Below, piece by piece: positions 1 to 9,709 of a stretch of DNA of 64,000 nucleotides. Source of the DNA: Kistimonas asteriae (GTDB lineage: Bacteria; Pseudomonadota; Gammaproteobacteria; Pseudomonadales; Endozoicomonadaceae). Position numbers and translations under genes: made by a program. The notes under the pieces were generated by a model, which saw only the letters and a program-made list of their open reading frames with translations, was not told where the DNA came from and searched no databases. The stretch is from assembly GCF_018263925.1 (NCBI RefSeq), contig NZ_JAEVHF010000017.1, positions 58,312 through 122,311 on the forward strand, written 5' to 3'. Position 1 is the stretch's first letter. Every line of letters begins with the position of its first letter.

Positions 1-1170
1 ACCCAGCTGCCCGATACTGTGGCACTCCCCAGTAAGCGCATTAACCTGCTGGAGCACATTAGATGGCGTAATAACGGTGACGGTACTGGCTACCGTATGG
101 CTGGTCACCAGACTTGCCATATGATCGGAGCGTCTTTGGCCTATCGATAGCTGTTGCCTCAAAAAGACGCTACCATTTTGGATGTCACAAAGATCAACTC
201 TGCCATTCTCCCTTACCGCAATAAGCCCCAGCCCCCGCTCGTTCGCAGTAAATGCCAACCCGACACACTCATCTTTTGGCATCTGGCGGCAGTCTTGCGG
301 AGGACACGCATTATCAGCACCAGGGCCTCGAGCATTGGACAAGTTATAAAGCCTGATTTGCCCGTCATCACGCCCAACCGCAAATTGCTGCTGATCAACA
401 GACAGTGCCAGACAAGAAACTCGAGTGTCGTCATCCGAATCAGAGTCATAATCCATTGGCTCTTCATCTGACGCCAGTTCCGAGCCATCATCCATTGATG
501 CTTCTTCATCAGAAGTCTGCATGGGTTCAACCGGATGGTTATTTTGCGATGCTTGTCGCCACTCCCTTTGAATGGCTCCGGACAAGGTATCCAGAAGGTA
601 AACATCACCATTGTCTTGTGCTACAACCAGAACAGAGTCATCTTTAATCAAACTAATAGCCGCCACATCATCTGACATTTCGAACCGTGATATCTCATCA
701 ATAGACAGCAACGGAGCGCTGGCAATAACATCACTGAGAGAGTCAATTTCAGGAAGACTGCCAACTGGGTTTGATGCTGCGGATAGGCTGGCTTCAGGCT
801 CTAGTATTCTTATTTCCTGAGCGGGTATTGCAGAACCATGTGGCAAATATTCTGCAACCGGTTGATCAGCAACCACCGAATTACGGGAGTCAACTTCAGG
901 CGGAAAGTTCACCGATCGAGCTACCGTAGATGCACTAACCGTATGCTGTGACAAGAGTGTATCCTGGACAGGGTTTGCAACATCACTGGATTGCGACTCA
1001 GCTAGCGTTGAAGAAACTGTTGATTCTAGAGTCTGCCGCTCGTTTAATATCTCAACGATACGGCAATATTTCTTGTTTTTACCGTAAAAATTGTCGACAG
1101 ATATGTGAACAGGCCCTGTTGTAGCAATATCTTTATTCCGATTAAAACCGGTACTCCGTTCTAAACTCAT
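1..1170 (-). CDS. WD40-like beta-propeller protein, 5' part (runs off left edge)
   Basis: The minus strand is open from an ATG at 1170 to base 1 without a stop, giving 390 codons of a longer gene. An AAGGA ribosome site precedes the ATG by about 7 nt. Residues 1-160 are low-complexity and Ser/Val/Glu-rich. From about residue 167 the pattern becomes WD-repeat-like: residues 167-200 contain VLVVAQDNGDVYLLDTLSG, residues 250-285 contain FAVGRDDGQIRLYNLSN, and a third unit lies around 305-345. Each has the hydrophobic strand, D-G-x-[IV] turn and Y/L-x-L/I strand of a WD blade. An acidic insert (about 220-249) separates blades one and two. WD40 proteins are protein-interaction scaffolds, common in eukaryotes. 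The canonical Trp-Asp dipeptides are not obvious, so it may be another beta-propeller. No enzymatic role can be assigned. Confidence 0.6.
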   Translation of the reverse strand, partial: MSLERSTGFNRNKDIATTGPVHISVDNFYGKNKKYCRIVEILNERQTLESTVSSTLAESQSSDVANPVQDTLLSQHTVSASTVARSVNFPPEVDSRNSVVADQPVAEYLPHGSAIPAQEIRILEPEASLSAASNPVGSLPEIDSLSDVIASAPLLSIDEISRFEMSDDVAAISLIKDDSVLVVAQDNGDVYLLDTLSGAIQREWRQASQNNHPVEPMQTSDEEASMDDGSELASDEEPMDYDSDSDDDTRVSCLALSVDQQQFAVGRDDGQIRLYNLSNARGPGADNACPPQDCRQMPKDECVGLAFTANERGLGLIAVRENGRVDLCDIQNGSVFLRQQLSIGQRRSDHMASLVTSHTVASTVTVITPSNVLQQVNALTGECHSIGQLG

Positions 1171-1315
1171 CCCTGATTCCTTCAATATCCCTATTAAACC
1201 GACACTATGAAGGAATCAGCCAGTATTCTGCATAACCAATCAGTTAGTTTTACTTCACAAAGCTTTCAGTACTCTTACCCATCAATAGATCAGGAATACG
1301 ACGAAATAGCGACCA

Positions 1316-2503
1316 CTAATGACCTGCCACCCCCTTTTCTATCAATTCATCAATCGCCTGCTGATCCAGACCAAGTGCACGTAGAGCTTCGTAGGTATCT
1401 GTTCCGGGCATGACACCCGTCCTTTCATACTGCAAAGGTGCGCTGGAAAATTGTATTGGGCAAGCCAACTGAGCCTGTGGCTTACCGCTGCAATCCGGTA
1501 CATCCACGATCAAGTCGCGAGCTTGGCTATGTTGATGACAGGTTGTCTCAGATAACGTCAACACCGGTTCAACACAGAGATCCAACGGCTCAAATACCAT
1601 CCGCCACTCTTCAAACGTGTTTTTCGCAAACCGGGTCTGGATATCGTTTCGTAACTGCTGCTGTTGTTCAGGACTGGCATCCGCTACGCGTGAAAGCCAC
1701 TCAGGCTTCCCAATCGCTCGAAAAAATCCCTCAGCAAACTGCGGTTCCAAACTGCCCACAGAGAACCATCGGTCATCACGGGTACGGTAATAACCATAAA
1801 AGCTGCCACCATTCAGGAGTTCCCGTTCCGGTTCCGGCGTACGCCCATCGGCCAGGAATCCGGCGCCTGCCATCGCATTCAGTACGATGGCACCATCCAA
1901 CATGCTGATATCGATATGTTGTCCCTGCCCGCTGCTTTGACGCTGAATCACTGCCGCCAGAATCCCCATCACAGCATGGTGTGAACCACCTGCAATGTCT
2001 GCTATCTGCACCGCGTGAAGTCCAGGGCCAGTTTCGCGGTTACCGCTGTAACTGGCCAGACCTGACAGGGCCAGATAATTGATATCGTGACCAGCCCGGT
2101 CTTTCATGGGGCCATTCTGACCATAACCGGTGATGGAACAATAAATCAGCGCGGGATTAATGGCTTTAAGGGTGTCGTAATCCAGCCCAAGGCGCTGCAT
2201 CACGCCGGGACGGAATTGCTCAATGACAATATCGTGGGTTTCCACCAAGCGCCGACATATCTCAACCGCTTCCGGCTGTTTCAAGTCCAGGGCAATGGAC
2301 TGCTTGTTCCGGTTGATCGTAGCATGGGCGGCCGAGATACCCGCCTCCACCATCGGCGGCAACAACCGAAGCATATCCGGCCGGTTCAGCGCCTCGATAC
2401 GGATGACCTCTGCCCCCATATCCGCCAGCAGCATTGTCGCATAGGGACCGGGCAGCAAGGTCGTGAAATCCAGAACTTTCAGTCCGGCAAGAGGGCTGGT
2501 CAT
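1316..2503 (-). CDS. CaiB/BaiF family CoA-transferase / alpha-methylacyl-CoA racemase-like
   Basis: A 395-residue class III CoA-transferase family protein, the normal length. The start matches the family N-terminus (LAGLKVLDFTTLLPGPYAT). Other family marks are MLLADMGAEVIRIE (24-37), FRPGVMQRLGLDYDTL (97-112), GHDINYLALSGL (138-149) and the ADIAGGSHHAVMGILAA segment around Asp169. In alpha-methylacyl-CoA racemases the residues matching His139/Asp140 and Asp169 do the proton transfer, so racemisation of 2-methylacyl-CoA is a reasonable guess; CoA transfer between acids is the alternative. It is the last gene of the minus-strand thiolase - FadB/J operon and starts 39 nt after the preceding stop. 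This context supports a role in breakdown of branched fatty acids or sterol side chains. Confidence 0.85.
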   Translation of the reverse strand: MTSPLAGLKVLDFTTLLPGPYATMLLADMGAEVIRIEALNRPDMLRLLPPMVEAGISAAHATINRNKQSIALDLKQPEAVEICRRLVETHDIVIEQFRPGVMQRLGLDYDTLKAINPALIYCSITGYGQNGPMKDRAGHDINYLALSGLASYSGNRETGPGLHAVQIADIAGGSHHAVMGILAAVIQRQSSGQGQHIDISMLDGAIVLNAMAGAGFLADGRTPEPERELLNGGSFYGYYRTRDDRWFSVGSLEPQFAEGFFRAIGKPEWLSRVADASPEQQQQLRNDIQTRFAKNTFEEWRMVFEPLDLCVEPVLTLSETTCHQHSQARDLIVDVPDCSGKPQAQLACPIQFSSAPLQYERTGVMPGTDTYEALRALGLDQQAIDELIEKGVAGH

Positions 2504-2542
2504 GGTCAGATGGTTTCCTGTGTTATCCGATCCGTCGAACCG

Positions 2543-4702
2543 TCAATAAACGCTATCCAGATCCTTGAAGGGCGCATCCTTTGCCGCCTGTTCAAGTAAC
2601 AAGGCAGGCGGCGTAAAACGTTCCCCAAACTGTTCCGCCAGCGCCTGCGATCGGGTGACAAAATCACGGATGCCATACTGATTGATAAACTGCAGTGCGC
2701 CCCCCGTCCAGGCCGCAAAGCCGATTCCAAAGATGGAGCCAATATTGGCATCCCGAATGCTACTTAGTACGCCTTCCTCCAGACATCGTACGGTTTCTAG
2801 CGCCTGAATAAACAACAGTCGATCCTTGATATCGCGCAGTGACATGTCTTCATCCGCCGGAGCAAAATACTCTGTCAGTGCTGGCCATAGATGTTTCTGA
2901 CTTTTGTCTGGATAGTCATAGAAACCGCCTCCTGCAGCACGACCTTCACGCCCTAGCCCCAGCATCCGGTCCACGGCAGCATCAGCTGGATGATCCTGAT
3001 ATGTCTTTCCTTCCGCTTTCAGATCCTGGATCGCCTGATTTCGAATCCGTCCTATCAGCGTCAGACTAACTTCATCACAGATTGCCAACGGCCCCACCGG
3101 CATTCCCGCCAGCAGCGCGCCATTTTCAATGGCCGCCGGTGCAACACCCTCCGCCAACATGGCGATACCTTCATTGGTGAATGTGCCGAATACCCGAGAT
3201 GTGAAAAAGCCCCGGCTGTCATTCACCACGATGGGGGTCTTGTTGATCTGCAGGACAAAATCAAAGGCTTTCGCCAGCGTTTCATCGGACGTTTGCTGGC
3301 CACGGATAATCTCCACCAGCGGCATTTTGTCCGCCGGAGAGAAAAAATGCAGGCCGATAAAGTTGGCTGGTCTGACGCTGGCCTCAGCCAGCCCGGAGAT
3401 CGGTAACGTCGACGTATTGGATGCAAACACCGAGGATGCGGTCAGAGCGGCTTCAGCCTCACGCGTGACCGATGCCTTTAACGCCCGGTCTTCAAACACC
3501 GCTTCAATCACCAGATCACAGTCTGCCAGATCTTCGGCCGACGTGGTGGTCTGTATCCGCTCCAGCATCGAAACCTTGTCAGTTTCTGTGGCCTGCTTGC
3601 GTTTCAGGCGCTTGTCCAGCAACTGCGTGGAATAGGCTTTGCCCTTTTCAGCCTGCTCGAAACTGACATCTTTCAGCACCACATCAATACCCCGCGAAGC
3701 GCAGGCCCAAGCGATACCCGCGCCCATCATCCCGGCGCCCAGAATCCCGACTTTCTTTACAGATTCTGTGCCAGCTATATCTGGTCGACTGCCACCCGCC
3801 TTAATGGCATTCAGCTGGAACCAGAAAGTGCCAATCATGTTTTTTGAAACCTGACCGGTCACCATCCGGGTAAACCAGCGGGACTCAATTCGGGTCGCGG
3901 TATCAAAATCCACCTGCGCGCCTTCAACGGCAGCGCTGAGAATCGCTTCCGGCGCTGGATAGCAACCCTTGGTTTTCTCTTTCAACATGGCTGGCGCAAT
4001 CGCCAGTTTCTGCGCCATCCTGGGGGTGGAAGGTGCACCTCCCGGTATCCTGTAGCCTTTTTCATCCCAGGGTTGGACAGATTTCGCATGCTGCCTGATC
4101 CAGGCTTCCGCCCCACCCGGTAACTGATCATCCGTCTCCACCAGCGTATGGATCAGCCCCCGCTGATACGCGGCAGCGGGACGCAGCTGCTTGCCTTCCA
4201 TCAGCAACGGGAATGCGGCTTCCAACCCCAACAGTCGTACGGTACGTACAATGCCACCGGCACCGGGCAATAACCCCAGTGTCACTTCCGGCAGTCCCAG
4301 GCGGATGCTGTCATCCGCCAGTGCAATCCGGTGATGGCACATCAGGCACAGCTCCCAGCCACCACCCAGTGCCGTACCGTTGATGGCAGCGACCACCGGG
4401 ACACCGAGGGTTTCCAGCCGACGCATGTCCGCTTTCATGGCTTCAACACTGCGGAAGAACATGTCCCCCTGCTCAGCACCCACCTGGATGAGCGCCTTCA
4501 GGTCTCCTCCAGCAAAAAAGGTTTTCTTCGCAGAACGCAATATGACACCGGCAAGACTCTCTTTTTCAGCCTCAAGCCTGTCGATCACGGCATGGAAGTC
4601 CTGCTGGAACGCCGCATCCATAATATTGGTGGAGCCATCCTGACGATCCATGACCAGGTGAACGATATGGTCGGATGTTTTTTCGTAACGAATCGAAGTC
4701 AT
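2543..4702 (-). CDS. Bifunctional enoyl-CoA hydratase / 3-hydroxyacyl-CoA dehydrogenase (FadB/FadJ type)
   Basis: A 719-residue fatty acid oxidation alpha subunit. The N-terminal crotonase domain (about 1-190) has an oxyanion-hole segment (FFAGGDLKAL) and both catalytic glutamates, Glu117 (GGGWEL) and Glu139 (LPEVTLG), matching E. coli FadB Glu119/Glu139. The NAD-binding domain begins near 316 with GILGAGMMGAG (GxGxxG at 322-327). The dehydrogenase His is His452 in GLHFFSPADKMPLVEI. The C-terminal half holds two 3-hydroxyacyl-CoA dehydrogenase C domains. It hydrates enoyl-CoA and oxidises the 3-hydroxyacyl-CoA. It follows the thiolase gene by 12 nt, and together they form a beta-oxidation complex. 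The gene order (beta before alpha, then a CaiB-like gene) is unlike the main fadBA operon, so it is probably a specialised paralogue; FadJ versus FadB cannot be settled by eye. Confidence 0.92.
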   Translation of the reverse strand: MTSIRYEKTSDHIVHLVMDRQDGSTNIMDAAFQQDFHAVIDRLEAEKESLAGVILRSAKKTFFAGGDLKALIQVGAEQGDMFFRSVEAMKADMRRLETLGVPVVAAINGTALGGGWELCLMCHHRIALADDSIRLGLPEVTLGLLPGAGGIVRTVRLLGLEAAFPLLMEGKQLRPAAAYQRGLIHTLVETDDQLPGGAEAWIRQHAKSVQPWDEKGYRIPGGAPSTPRMAQKLAIAPAMLKEKTKGCYPAPEAILSAAVEGAQVDFDTATRIESRWFTRMVTGQVSKNMIGTFWFQLNAIKAGGSRPDIAGTESVKKVGILGAGMMGAGIAWACASRGIDVVLKDVSFEQAEKGKAYSTQLLDKRLKRKQATETDKVSMLERIQTTTSAEDLADCDLVIEAVFEDRALKASVTREAEAALTASSVFASNTSTLPISGLAEASVRPANFIGLHFFSPADKMPLVEIIRGQQTSDETLAKAFDFVLQINKTPIVVNDSRGFFTSRVFGTFTNEGIAMLAEGVAPAAIENGALLAGMPVGPLAICDEVSLTLIGRIRNQAIQDLKAEGKTYQDHPADAAVDRMLGLGREGRAAGGGFYDYPDKSQKHLWPALTEYFAPADEDMSLRDIKDRLLFIQALETVRCLEEGVLSSIRDANIGSIFGIGFAAWTGGALQFINQYGIRDFVTRSQALAEQFGERFTPPALLLEQAAKDAPFKDLDSVY

Positions 4703-4714
4703 GCCCTGTCCCTC

Positions 4715-5920
4715 TTACACCCGCTCAATAATGGTTGCTATGCCCATACCGCCGCCGACACAGAGGGTCGTCAGGCCATATCGCTGCTGTCGCGCTTCCA
4801 GTTCATCCAGCAATGTGCCGATCAGCATGGCGCCGGTCGCACCCAGCGGATGCCCCATGGCGATTGCGCCACCGTTCACATTCACTTTTTCATCCGGTAC
4901 CCCCAGCTCTTTCTGGAACCGGAGCACGACGGCTGCAAAGGCTTCATTGACCTCAAAAAGATCGATATCGTCGACAGACAGGCCGGCAATGGCCAATGCC
5001 TTGCGGGCGGCAGGCGCCGGGCCAGTCAGCATGATGGTCGGATCCGTCCCCACCAGCGCCGTGGCCACCACCCTGGCGCGGGGCTTGATACCCAGTGTTT
5101 CCCCCATCGTCTCGCTGCCCAGCAACAACAGAGCGGCTCCATCAACAATGCCGGAAGAATTGCCCGGGGTGTGAACATGTTGAATGCGCTCAACGTGTGG
5201 ATATTTCTCACGGGCCACGCCGTCAAATCCCATCGCGCCCATCATTTCAAACGAGGGTTTCAACCCGGAAAGACTCTCGACGGAACACGCCGGCCGAATC
5301 AGCTCATCCTCTGCCAGAATCGTTATCCCATTTCGGTCCTGTACCGGTATGAGTGAGCGGGAGAATGCTCCACGTTGCGAAGCTGAAGCCGCTTTCTGGT
5401 GGGACGCCACGGCAAACTGATCCACCATATCCCGAGAGAAGCCATCCAGCGTTGCAATCAGGTCAGCGCCGATGCCCTGCGGCATGAACCCTGTAGACAG
5501 GTTGGTCTCGGGATCCATCGCCCAGGCACCGCCATCACTGCCCATAGGCACCCGAGACATCGATTCAACGCCCCCTGCCACCACCAGTTGTTCCCAGCCG
5601 GAACGGACTTTCATGGCCGCCATATTCACGGCCTCAGCGCCTGAGGCACAGAAACGATTGAGGGTGACCCCGGCTACATCATCATGCCAATCGGCCGCCA
5701 AGGCCGCGGTCTTGGCAATATCTGCCCCCTGATCGCCCACCGGGGTGACACACCCCAGAACGATGTCATCCACTTTTTCGCTGTCGAAGCCGTTCCGTTC
5801 CCTGAGGGTATTGAGCAAATCTGCCAACAGCGTCACCGGCTTGACTTCATGCAGTCGCCCGGAGGCCTTGCCACGCCCCCGGGGCGTTCGGATCGCATCG
5901 TAGATAAAGGCTTCAGTCAT
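4715..5920 (-). CDS. Acetyl-CoA C-acyltransferase (thiolase, FadA/FadI type)
   Basis: A thiolase of 401 residues when started at the ATG giving [15 protein letters not shown], the normal thiolase N-terminus; a GGA ribosome site lies about 7 nt upstream. An in-frame ATG at 5947 would add nine unusual residues. The catalytic set is complete: nucleophile Cys91 (NRFCASG), His357 ([14 protein letters not shown]) and Cys387 (TLCVGGGMG). It cleaves 3-ketoacyl-CoA to acetyl-CoA and a shortened acyl-CoA, or runs in the condensing direction. It is the first gene of a three-gene minus-strand operon with the multifunctional hydratase/dehydrogenase and the CaiB-type protein. A terminator at 6044-6079 separates it from the upstream gene, so it should have its own promoter in 5921-6043. 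Confidence 0.92.
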   Translation of the reverse strand: MTEAFIYDAIRTPRGRGKASGRLHEVKPVTLLADLLNTLRERNGFDSEKVDDIVLGCVTPVGDQGADIAKTAALAADWHDDVAGVTLNRFCASGAEAVNMAAMKVRSGWEQLVVAGGVESMSRVPMGSDGGAWAMDPETNLSTGFMPQGIGADLIATLDGFSRDMVDQFAVASHQKAASASQRGAFSRSLIPVQDRNGITILAEDELIRPACSVESLSGLKPSFEMMGAMGFDGVAREKYPHVERIQHVHTPGNSSGIVDGAALLLLGSETMGETLGIKPRARVVATALVGTDPTIMLTGPAPAARKALAIAGLSVDDIDLFEVNEAFAAVVLRFQKELGVPDEKVNVNGGAIAMGHPLGATGAMLIGTLLDELEARQQRYGLTTLCVGGGMGIATIIERV

Positions 5921-6043
5921 GACAGGTTCCATTGCGTGTTTCGGCATTTGCCACCCACACTAACGCAACCCGGGCACACCACAATGGCGGGTTCAGTCAT
6001 TTTGAGTGGCACAAAATGACAATGATTGGTTTTATCGCGCCAT

Positions 6044-6079
6044 AAAAATCCCCGTTGCGGGCAGTGCCGGAACGGGGAT
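6044..6079 (-). terminator. Rho-independent terminator after the small gene at 6111-6629
   Basis: On the minus strand the inverted repeat ATCCCCGTT / AACGGGGAT (9 bp, 14-nt loop) is followed directly by a run of five T. It lies 32 nt beyond the stop of the hypothetical gene at 6111 and isolates it from the thiolase operon. Confidence 0.8.
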
Positions 6080-6110
6080 ATTTGTCGTGATCAGTAGCGA
6101 TAAAAGCCAC

Positions 6111-6629
6111 TTAATGGCAGGTAGTGTCCGTCGGCATGGCGTCAAAAATGGCCTGAACGGCTTCTTCCTGGTTGGTTTGATTGTCATCAATAGGCAGCGG
6201 CAACACCTCAGTATCCATGCAGGCGATTTCAGCCACTGAACGGGCGAATTCTTCCAGAACAACATCGACTTCTTCTTTGAAACGGCTCAGTTTGTCATCA
6301 AACTGGATGACAAATATCGGGTTGTTCTCGGAGTCTGGACGGTTGGTTTCATAGAGGCCGAGACGAAAGTGTTCATCATCACTCAGGTCGGCCAGGGCGA
6401 ACGAACGTGAATCGACGCTGGACTTGAGATACTTCATCAGGTCGAGCGCATCATTGGCTGTAACGGCTCCCTCCCGTAAGCAGTCAGCTATAAAGTCCTG
6501 TGGTTCCTGGCTGGATTCCCGGAAACGGCTGATCAGTACTTCATAGCGCTCAAGCAGGTCATCTCCACAGTCATGCTGGTCACTCATGGCGGTCTCCCTC
6601 CGGCTCATGGCTGTTTTTTTATCGCTCAT
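6111..6629 (-). CDS. Hypothetical acidic protein
   Basis: Not recognised. Three in-frame ATGs (6629, 6608, 6584) lie close together. The first has a strong GGGGAGG site 5-6 nt upstream and gives 172 residues; the last has GGAGGG about 9 nt upstream and gives 157. Initiation at both is possible. The protein is soluble, acidic and mostly helical by composition, with no signal peptide, membrane segment or known catalytic motif. Residues 60-110 contain ALDLMKYLKSSVDSR and FRLGLYETNRPDSENNPIF, and the C-terminus ends in a Cys-His. It lies between an AraC regulator and the thiolase operon on the same strand but is closed by its own terminator, so it is probably monocistronic. Confidence 0.6.
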   Translation of the reverse strand: MSDKKTAMSRRETAMSDQHDCGDDLLERYEVLISRFRESSQEPQDFIADCLREGAVTANDALDLMKYLKSSVDSRSFALADLSDDEHFRLGLYETNRPDSENNPIFVIQFDDKLSRFKEEVDVVLEEFARSVAEIACMDTEVLPLPIDDNQTNQEEAVQAIFDAMPTDTTCH

Positions 6630-6829
6630 GACATCCTCCCCACTCGTCACTTCAATTTCAGTGTAACCCGACCGAAACGGTATGGAAAATGAAAAATCGG
6701 CCGCCTCCAAACACGTCAAATGACGTATTAATGCACTGACAGGGGTTTCACACTGCTATACAAGGACAAACGCTATTCTGACCTAACGGTCAAATGGCGA
6801 CATTACAAAAAAATGACGTGAAATAATGC

Positions 6830-7873
6830 CTAACCGGCCTCAGAGGCCACCTGTTTAGAGGCGCGCCAGGCGCCCGGCGTCAGGCCCGTCCATTTTTTGA
6901 ACGCACGGTGGAAGGTGCTGGGCTCTGCAAAACCAGTCAGGCTGGCAATCGCCGCCACCGGCAGCTCATTGCGTGATAAATGGAAGATGGCCCGGTCACG
7001 GCGGACAGCGTCCAGAATGCCACGATAACTGGCACCCTCGTCCTTTAATCGGCGCCGCAACGTGGGGGGGGACAGATGCAGCCACCCGGCTATCGCATCA
7101 AATGTCGGAAACTCAGCAGGCTCAAGCCCGGATAACCGTTTGCGAATCAGGGCTGATACACTGTCATCGTGCCGGTAGTGGCTCATCAGGTTAGCCGGGG
7201 CCTGGGCCAGGAAAGATTTCAGTGTCAGCGGCTGTTGCACGACTGGCGCAGACAGGTAGCTTGATGAAAAAAATAATGTTGTCGCCCGTCGGTTAAACCG
7301 ACAACGGCACGGAAATATCTGCAGGTACTCATCACGGTGTGCCGGCTCATCAAAGGCAAAATCCACCTGCCGGAGCACGATATGACGATCAATCATCCAG
7401 CTTGACCAGCGCACCAGACTCACCAGCAATGTCTCGATCAGGAAACGGTCATCCAAACCCTCTGCCCGCTCATGCAGCAGTGTCAGAGCCACTTCATCCT
7501 CATCCTGACGCAATGACAATTCGATGCTATGCGTAACCAGACTCAGGAAGCGGATACAGCGCTCAAGCGCCTGTCCCAATGTCTCACAGGTCATACAGGC
7601 ATGACACATCATGGCAAAGGCGCCCACTGGGCAAGGCATCTGTGATAATCCCAGGAATTCATCCTGCAGGGTTTCCCGTATCAGCAGGATAAGCCGTGTG
7701 AATGCCTCACGCGGTACACGTAGGTTCTGATCATCCATCACAGCCCTGTCGATACCTGCCTGATCCAACAACGCACCAACGTCCCCCTGCCTCGCTTGCA
7801 CCCCATAAAGTGCAGCCACAACAAAACACCCGGCAATGGTTGAACGAGAATCCTGATTATACATCTTTGCCAT
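6830..7873 (-). CDS. AraC family transcriptional regulator
   Basis: A 347-residue regulator when started at the ATG at 7873 (AGGA just upstream). Upstream TTG/ATG codons would add an unlikely hydrophobic leader. The N-terminal two thirds match the arabinose-binding-like ligand domain of the OruR/ArgR/VirS group (ALYGVQARQGDVGALLDQAGI early; the EYLQIFPCRCRFNRRATTLFF segment before the linker). The C-terminal 90 residues hold the paired helix-turn-helix of AraC proteins: PTFDAIAGWLHLSPPTLRRR and the second-motif signature PVAAIASLTGFAEPSTFHRAFKKWTG. Regulators of this group often control lipid, amino acid or detoxification genes nearby. The beta-oxidation operon 900 bp downstream on the same strand is the obvious candidate target, but this is only positional inference. 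Confidence 0.88.
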   Translation of the reverse strand: MAKMYNQDSRSTIAGCFVVAALYGVQARQGDVGALLDQAGIDRAVMDDQNLRVPREAFTRLILLIRETLQDEFLGLSQMPCPVGAFAMMCHACMTCETLGQALERCIRFLSLVTHSIELSLRQDEDEVALTLLHERAEGLDDRFLIETLLVSLVRWSSWMIDRHIVLRQVDFAFDEPAHRDEYLQIFPCRCRFNRRATTLFFSSSYLSAPVVQQPLTLKSFLAQAPANLMSHYRHDDSVSALIRKRLSGLEPAEFPTFDAIAGWLHLSPPTLRRRLKDEGASYRGILDAVRRDRAIFHLSRNELPVAAIASLTGFAEPSTFHRAFKKWTGLTPGAWRASKQVASEAG

Positions 7874-8107
7874 CGTTCCTGAAGACGTCTGATGATTATT
7901 TCCCAACATCCTGCCGTAAAGCAGCCATAAAAAACAAATGGTTTTAATATCCAGCAAACTCTGTCAAAGAAGACCTTTATAAGTGCAGAAATGAATCTAA
8001 TGCCCTTATAAAATTAAGTCAGCTATTTTCACCTATTAGTCACAACAAAAATCACTGACAGGAATCAAAGCTTATTTAAATATGACCAATGACCAGGCGA
8101 AGAAATA

Positions 8108-9643
8108 ATGGAAGCGACATCCCCCTATCAAATGACGGCTAACACAACGCCACTGAAAGAAAAGGCTACCCCCTCCAATGAACAAGGAACGCTTCTGACC
8201 GAAGTATTCGTTGAAGATTTAACACCAGGAACAAGTATCCATGAGAGAGGAGCCAGGCACAGACATACTACAAAAGAAAATTCACTTATCAACGCACTAT
8301 TCTCAGGAAAACTAACACAAAGAGACATTGATAGAATGTTATCAAGGTATTTCGCACAAGAATGCGATCGTTATTATCGACGTTACACAGAGCTTTGCGA
8401 ATTAAAAAAAACTGATTGTACTTTAGATGAAGAAAGAGCACTTTCTTTATTAAATGAAGGCCCTATATATGACACTGACTGTCATATATTCAGACACCAC
8501 TTCCTCGAGAGATATCCTGACAGTGAAAAATTTAAAACAACACTCTTTGCGGATTTAGGAAACACACTTAGAAATACTAAACCCCCTACAGACATTTATG
8601 AAAAACAACCATTAATGAACAAAAAAGGTTTCCTTCATTACATTGCCAAACCTGATCAAAAAGCCGCTAATGCATTAGAATGTCTAACGGGAAAATTTTG
8701 TAATATTGACTGCAACATTATTTATCAATTAGTCATCTATCGCTTAATATCAATTTTCGTTAAAGATGAGATAAAGTTTAACCGTCTGTTTCCAAGCAAT
8801 ACGGATAGAGCACTATCAGTACACTACCAAGGTAACAGCCAAACACCACTCAAGTTTTTCATTAGTTATCGCAACACGCCTTTTCATTCTGAGTTAAAAC
8901 ACAGTCCCCCTAAAGATGTAAAATACGGTACGGTTTACTACTTTAAAAACCACAAAGACTATCTTGGCAAACACCCTCACGGAGCAGCGATGGGTTTTAA
9001 TGTCATGCTATCCGACAAACGGCATGGACTCTGTCGTTTTACGGCACTTGGATTCCCAGGCGCCGGATTAACACCCGAAGAAATCACAGAAGAACTGCTG
9101 ACTCTATACAATCGACCGTCCAGTGATGACTTTAAAACTGAAGCACGCTACGAAGACCTAAGCGAAAAAGAAAAGGAAACATTCGATCGATTAAAGGAAA
9201 GCACTATTACCATAGATGATTTGTATGAAAACAACGGCGGATGGGTTACTGGCAGGGGCGATTACCTTGATATAGAAAAGTTGAAGAGAGAGCTGATCGA
9301 TTTTGCCCCTGCCAGCTATAAAATTAGGCACTATATATCGCCTTTCATGAGCACAATAATCGGCATGATTCTTTTCATAGTGGCAGGCAGTATTATTTGC
9401 ATTGTCTTCTCAGATCAATTAGAGGCTGCCAAACACGATAAAGATGATAAATTTTCCCCTTGCCTAACATTGCTCTTGTCTCTTGCTTTTGTAGGAGGAC
9501 TCACAGGATTTTGTCTTAAGCAATCCGACTGCGTTAAATCAAGGATTTTGTCACTGCGTCAACGAGTTTGTCCACCGACTCTTTCTGACTCACAGGCATC
9601 CACCACATCACTGGAGGAAGAAGACATAGAATCTATCTTATAG
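8108..9643 (+). CDS. Orphan protein with C-terminal two-helix membrane hairpin
   Basis: A 511-residue protein I do not recognise, AT-richer than neighbouring housekeeping genes and rich in Lys, Thr and Asn. Residues 1-410 are soluble, with no signal peptide. A central block (about 250-330) contains a dense set of conserved-looking aromatic, His and Cys residues (YGTVYYFKNHKDYLG, HGAAMGFNVML, CRFTALGFPGAG), which could be a catalytic fold. Two hydrophobic segments lie close together near the C-terminus, about 414-434 and 452-470, separated by a charged 17-residue loop, followed by a basic/acidic tail. Such a bilobed hydrophobic hairpin resembles bacterial proteins inserted in host vacuole membranes (chlamydial Inc proteins), but sequence similarity was not tested. 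The ribosome site is weak. It stands alone between an AraC regulator and a decayed gene fragment. Confidence 0.7.
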   Translation: MEATSPYQMTANTTPLKEKATPSNEQGTLLTEVFVEDLTPGTSIHERGARHRHTTKENSLINALFSGKLTQRDIDRMLSRYFAQECDRYYRRYTELCELKKTDCTLDEERALSLLNEGPIYDTDCHIFRHHFLERYPDSEKFKTTLFADLGNTLRNTKPPTDIYEKQPLMNKKGFLHYIAKPDQKAANALECLTGKFCNIDCNIIYQLVIYRLISIFVKDEIKFNRLFPSNTDRALSVHYQGNSQTPLKFFISYRNTPFHSELKHSPPKDVKYGTVYYFKNHKDYLGKHPHGAAMGFNVMLSDKRHGLCRFTALGFPGAGLTPEEITEELLTLYNRPSSDDFKTEARYEDLSEKEKETFDRLKESTITIDDLYENNGGWVTGRGDYLDIEKLKRELIDFAPASYKIRHYISPFMSTIIGMILFIVAGSIICIVFSDQLEAAKHDKDDKFSPCLTLLLSLAFVGGLTGFCLKQSDCVKSRILSLRQRVCPPTLSDSQASTTSLEEEDIESIL

Positions 9644-9709
9644 AACTCCACTAGTGCCAGACACGAAAATTAGATGAGTGGCAAAGCTAACAATAAGTAG
9701 GCGTTTTTA

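Noticed and set aside
1207..1413. 68-codon plus-strand frame between the WD40-like and CaiB-type genes
   Set aside because: It overlaps the end of the CaiB-type gene by about 100 bases and has no recognisable features.
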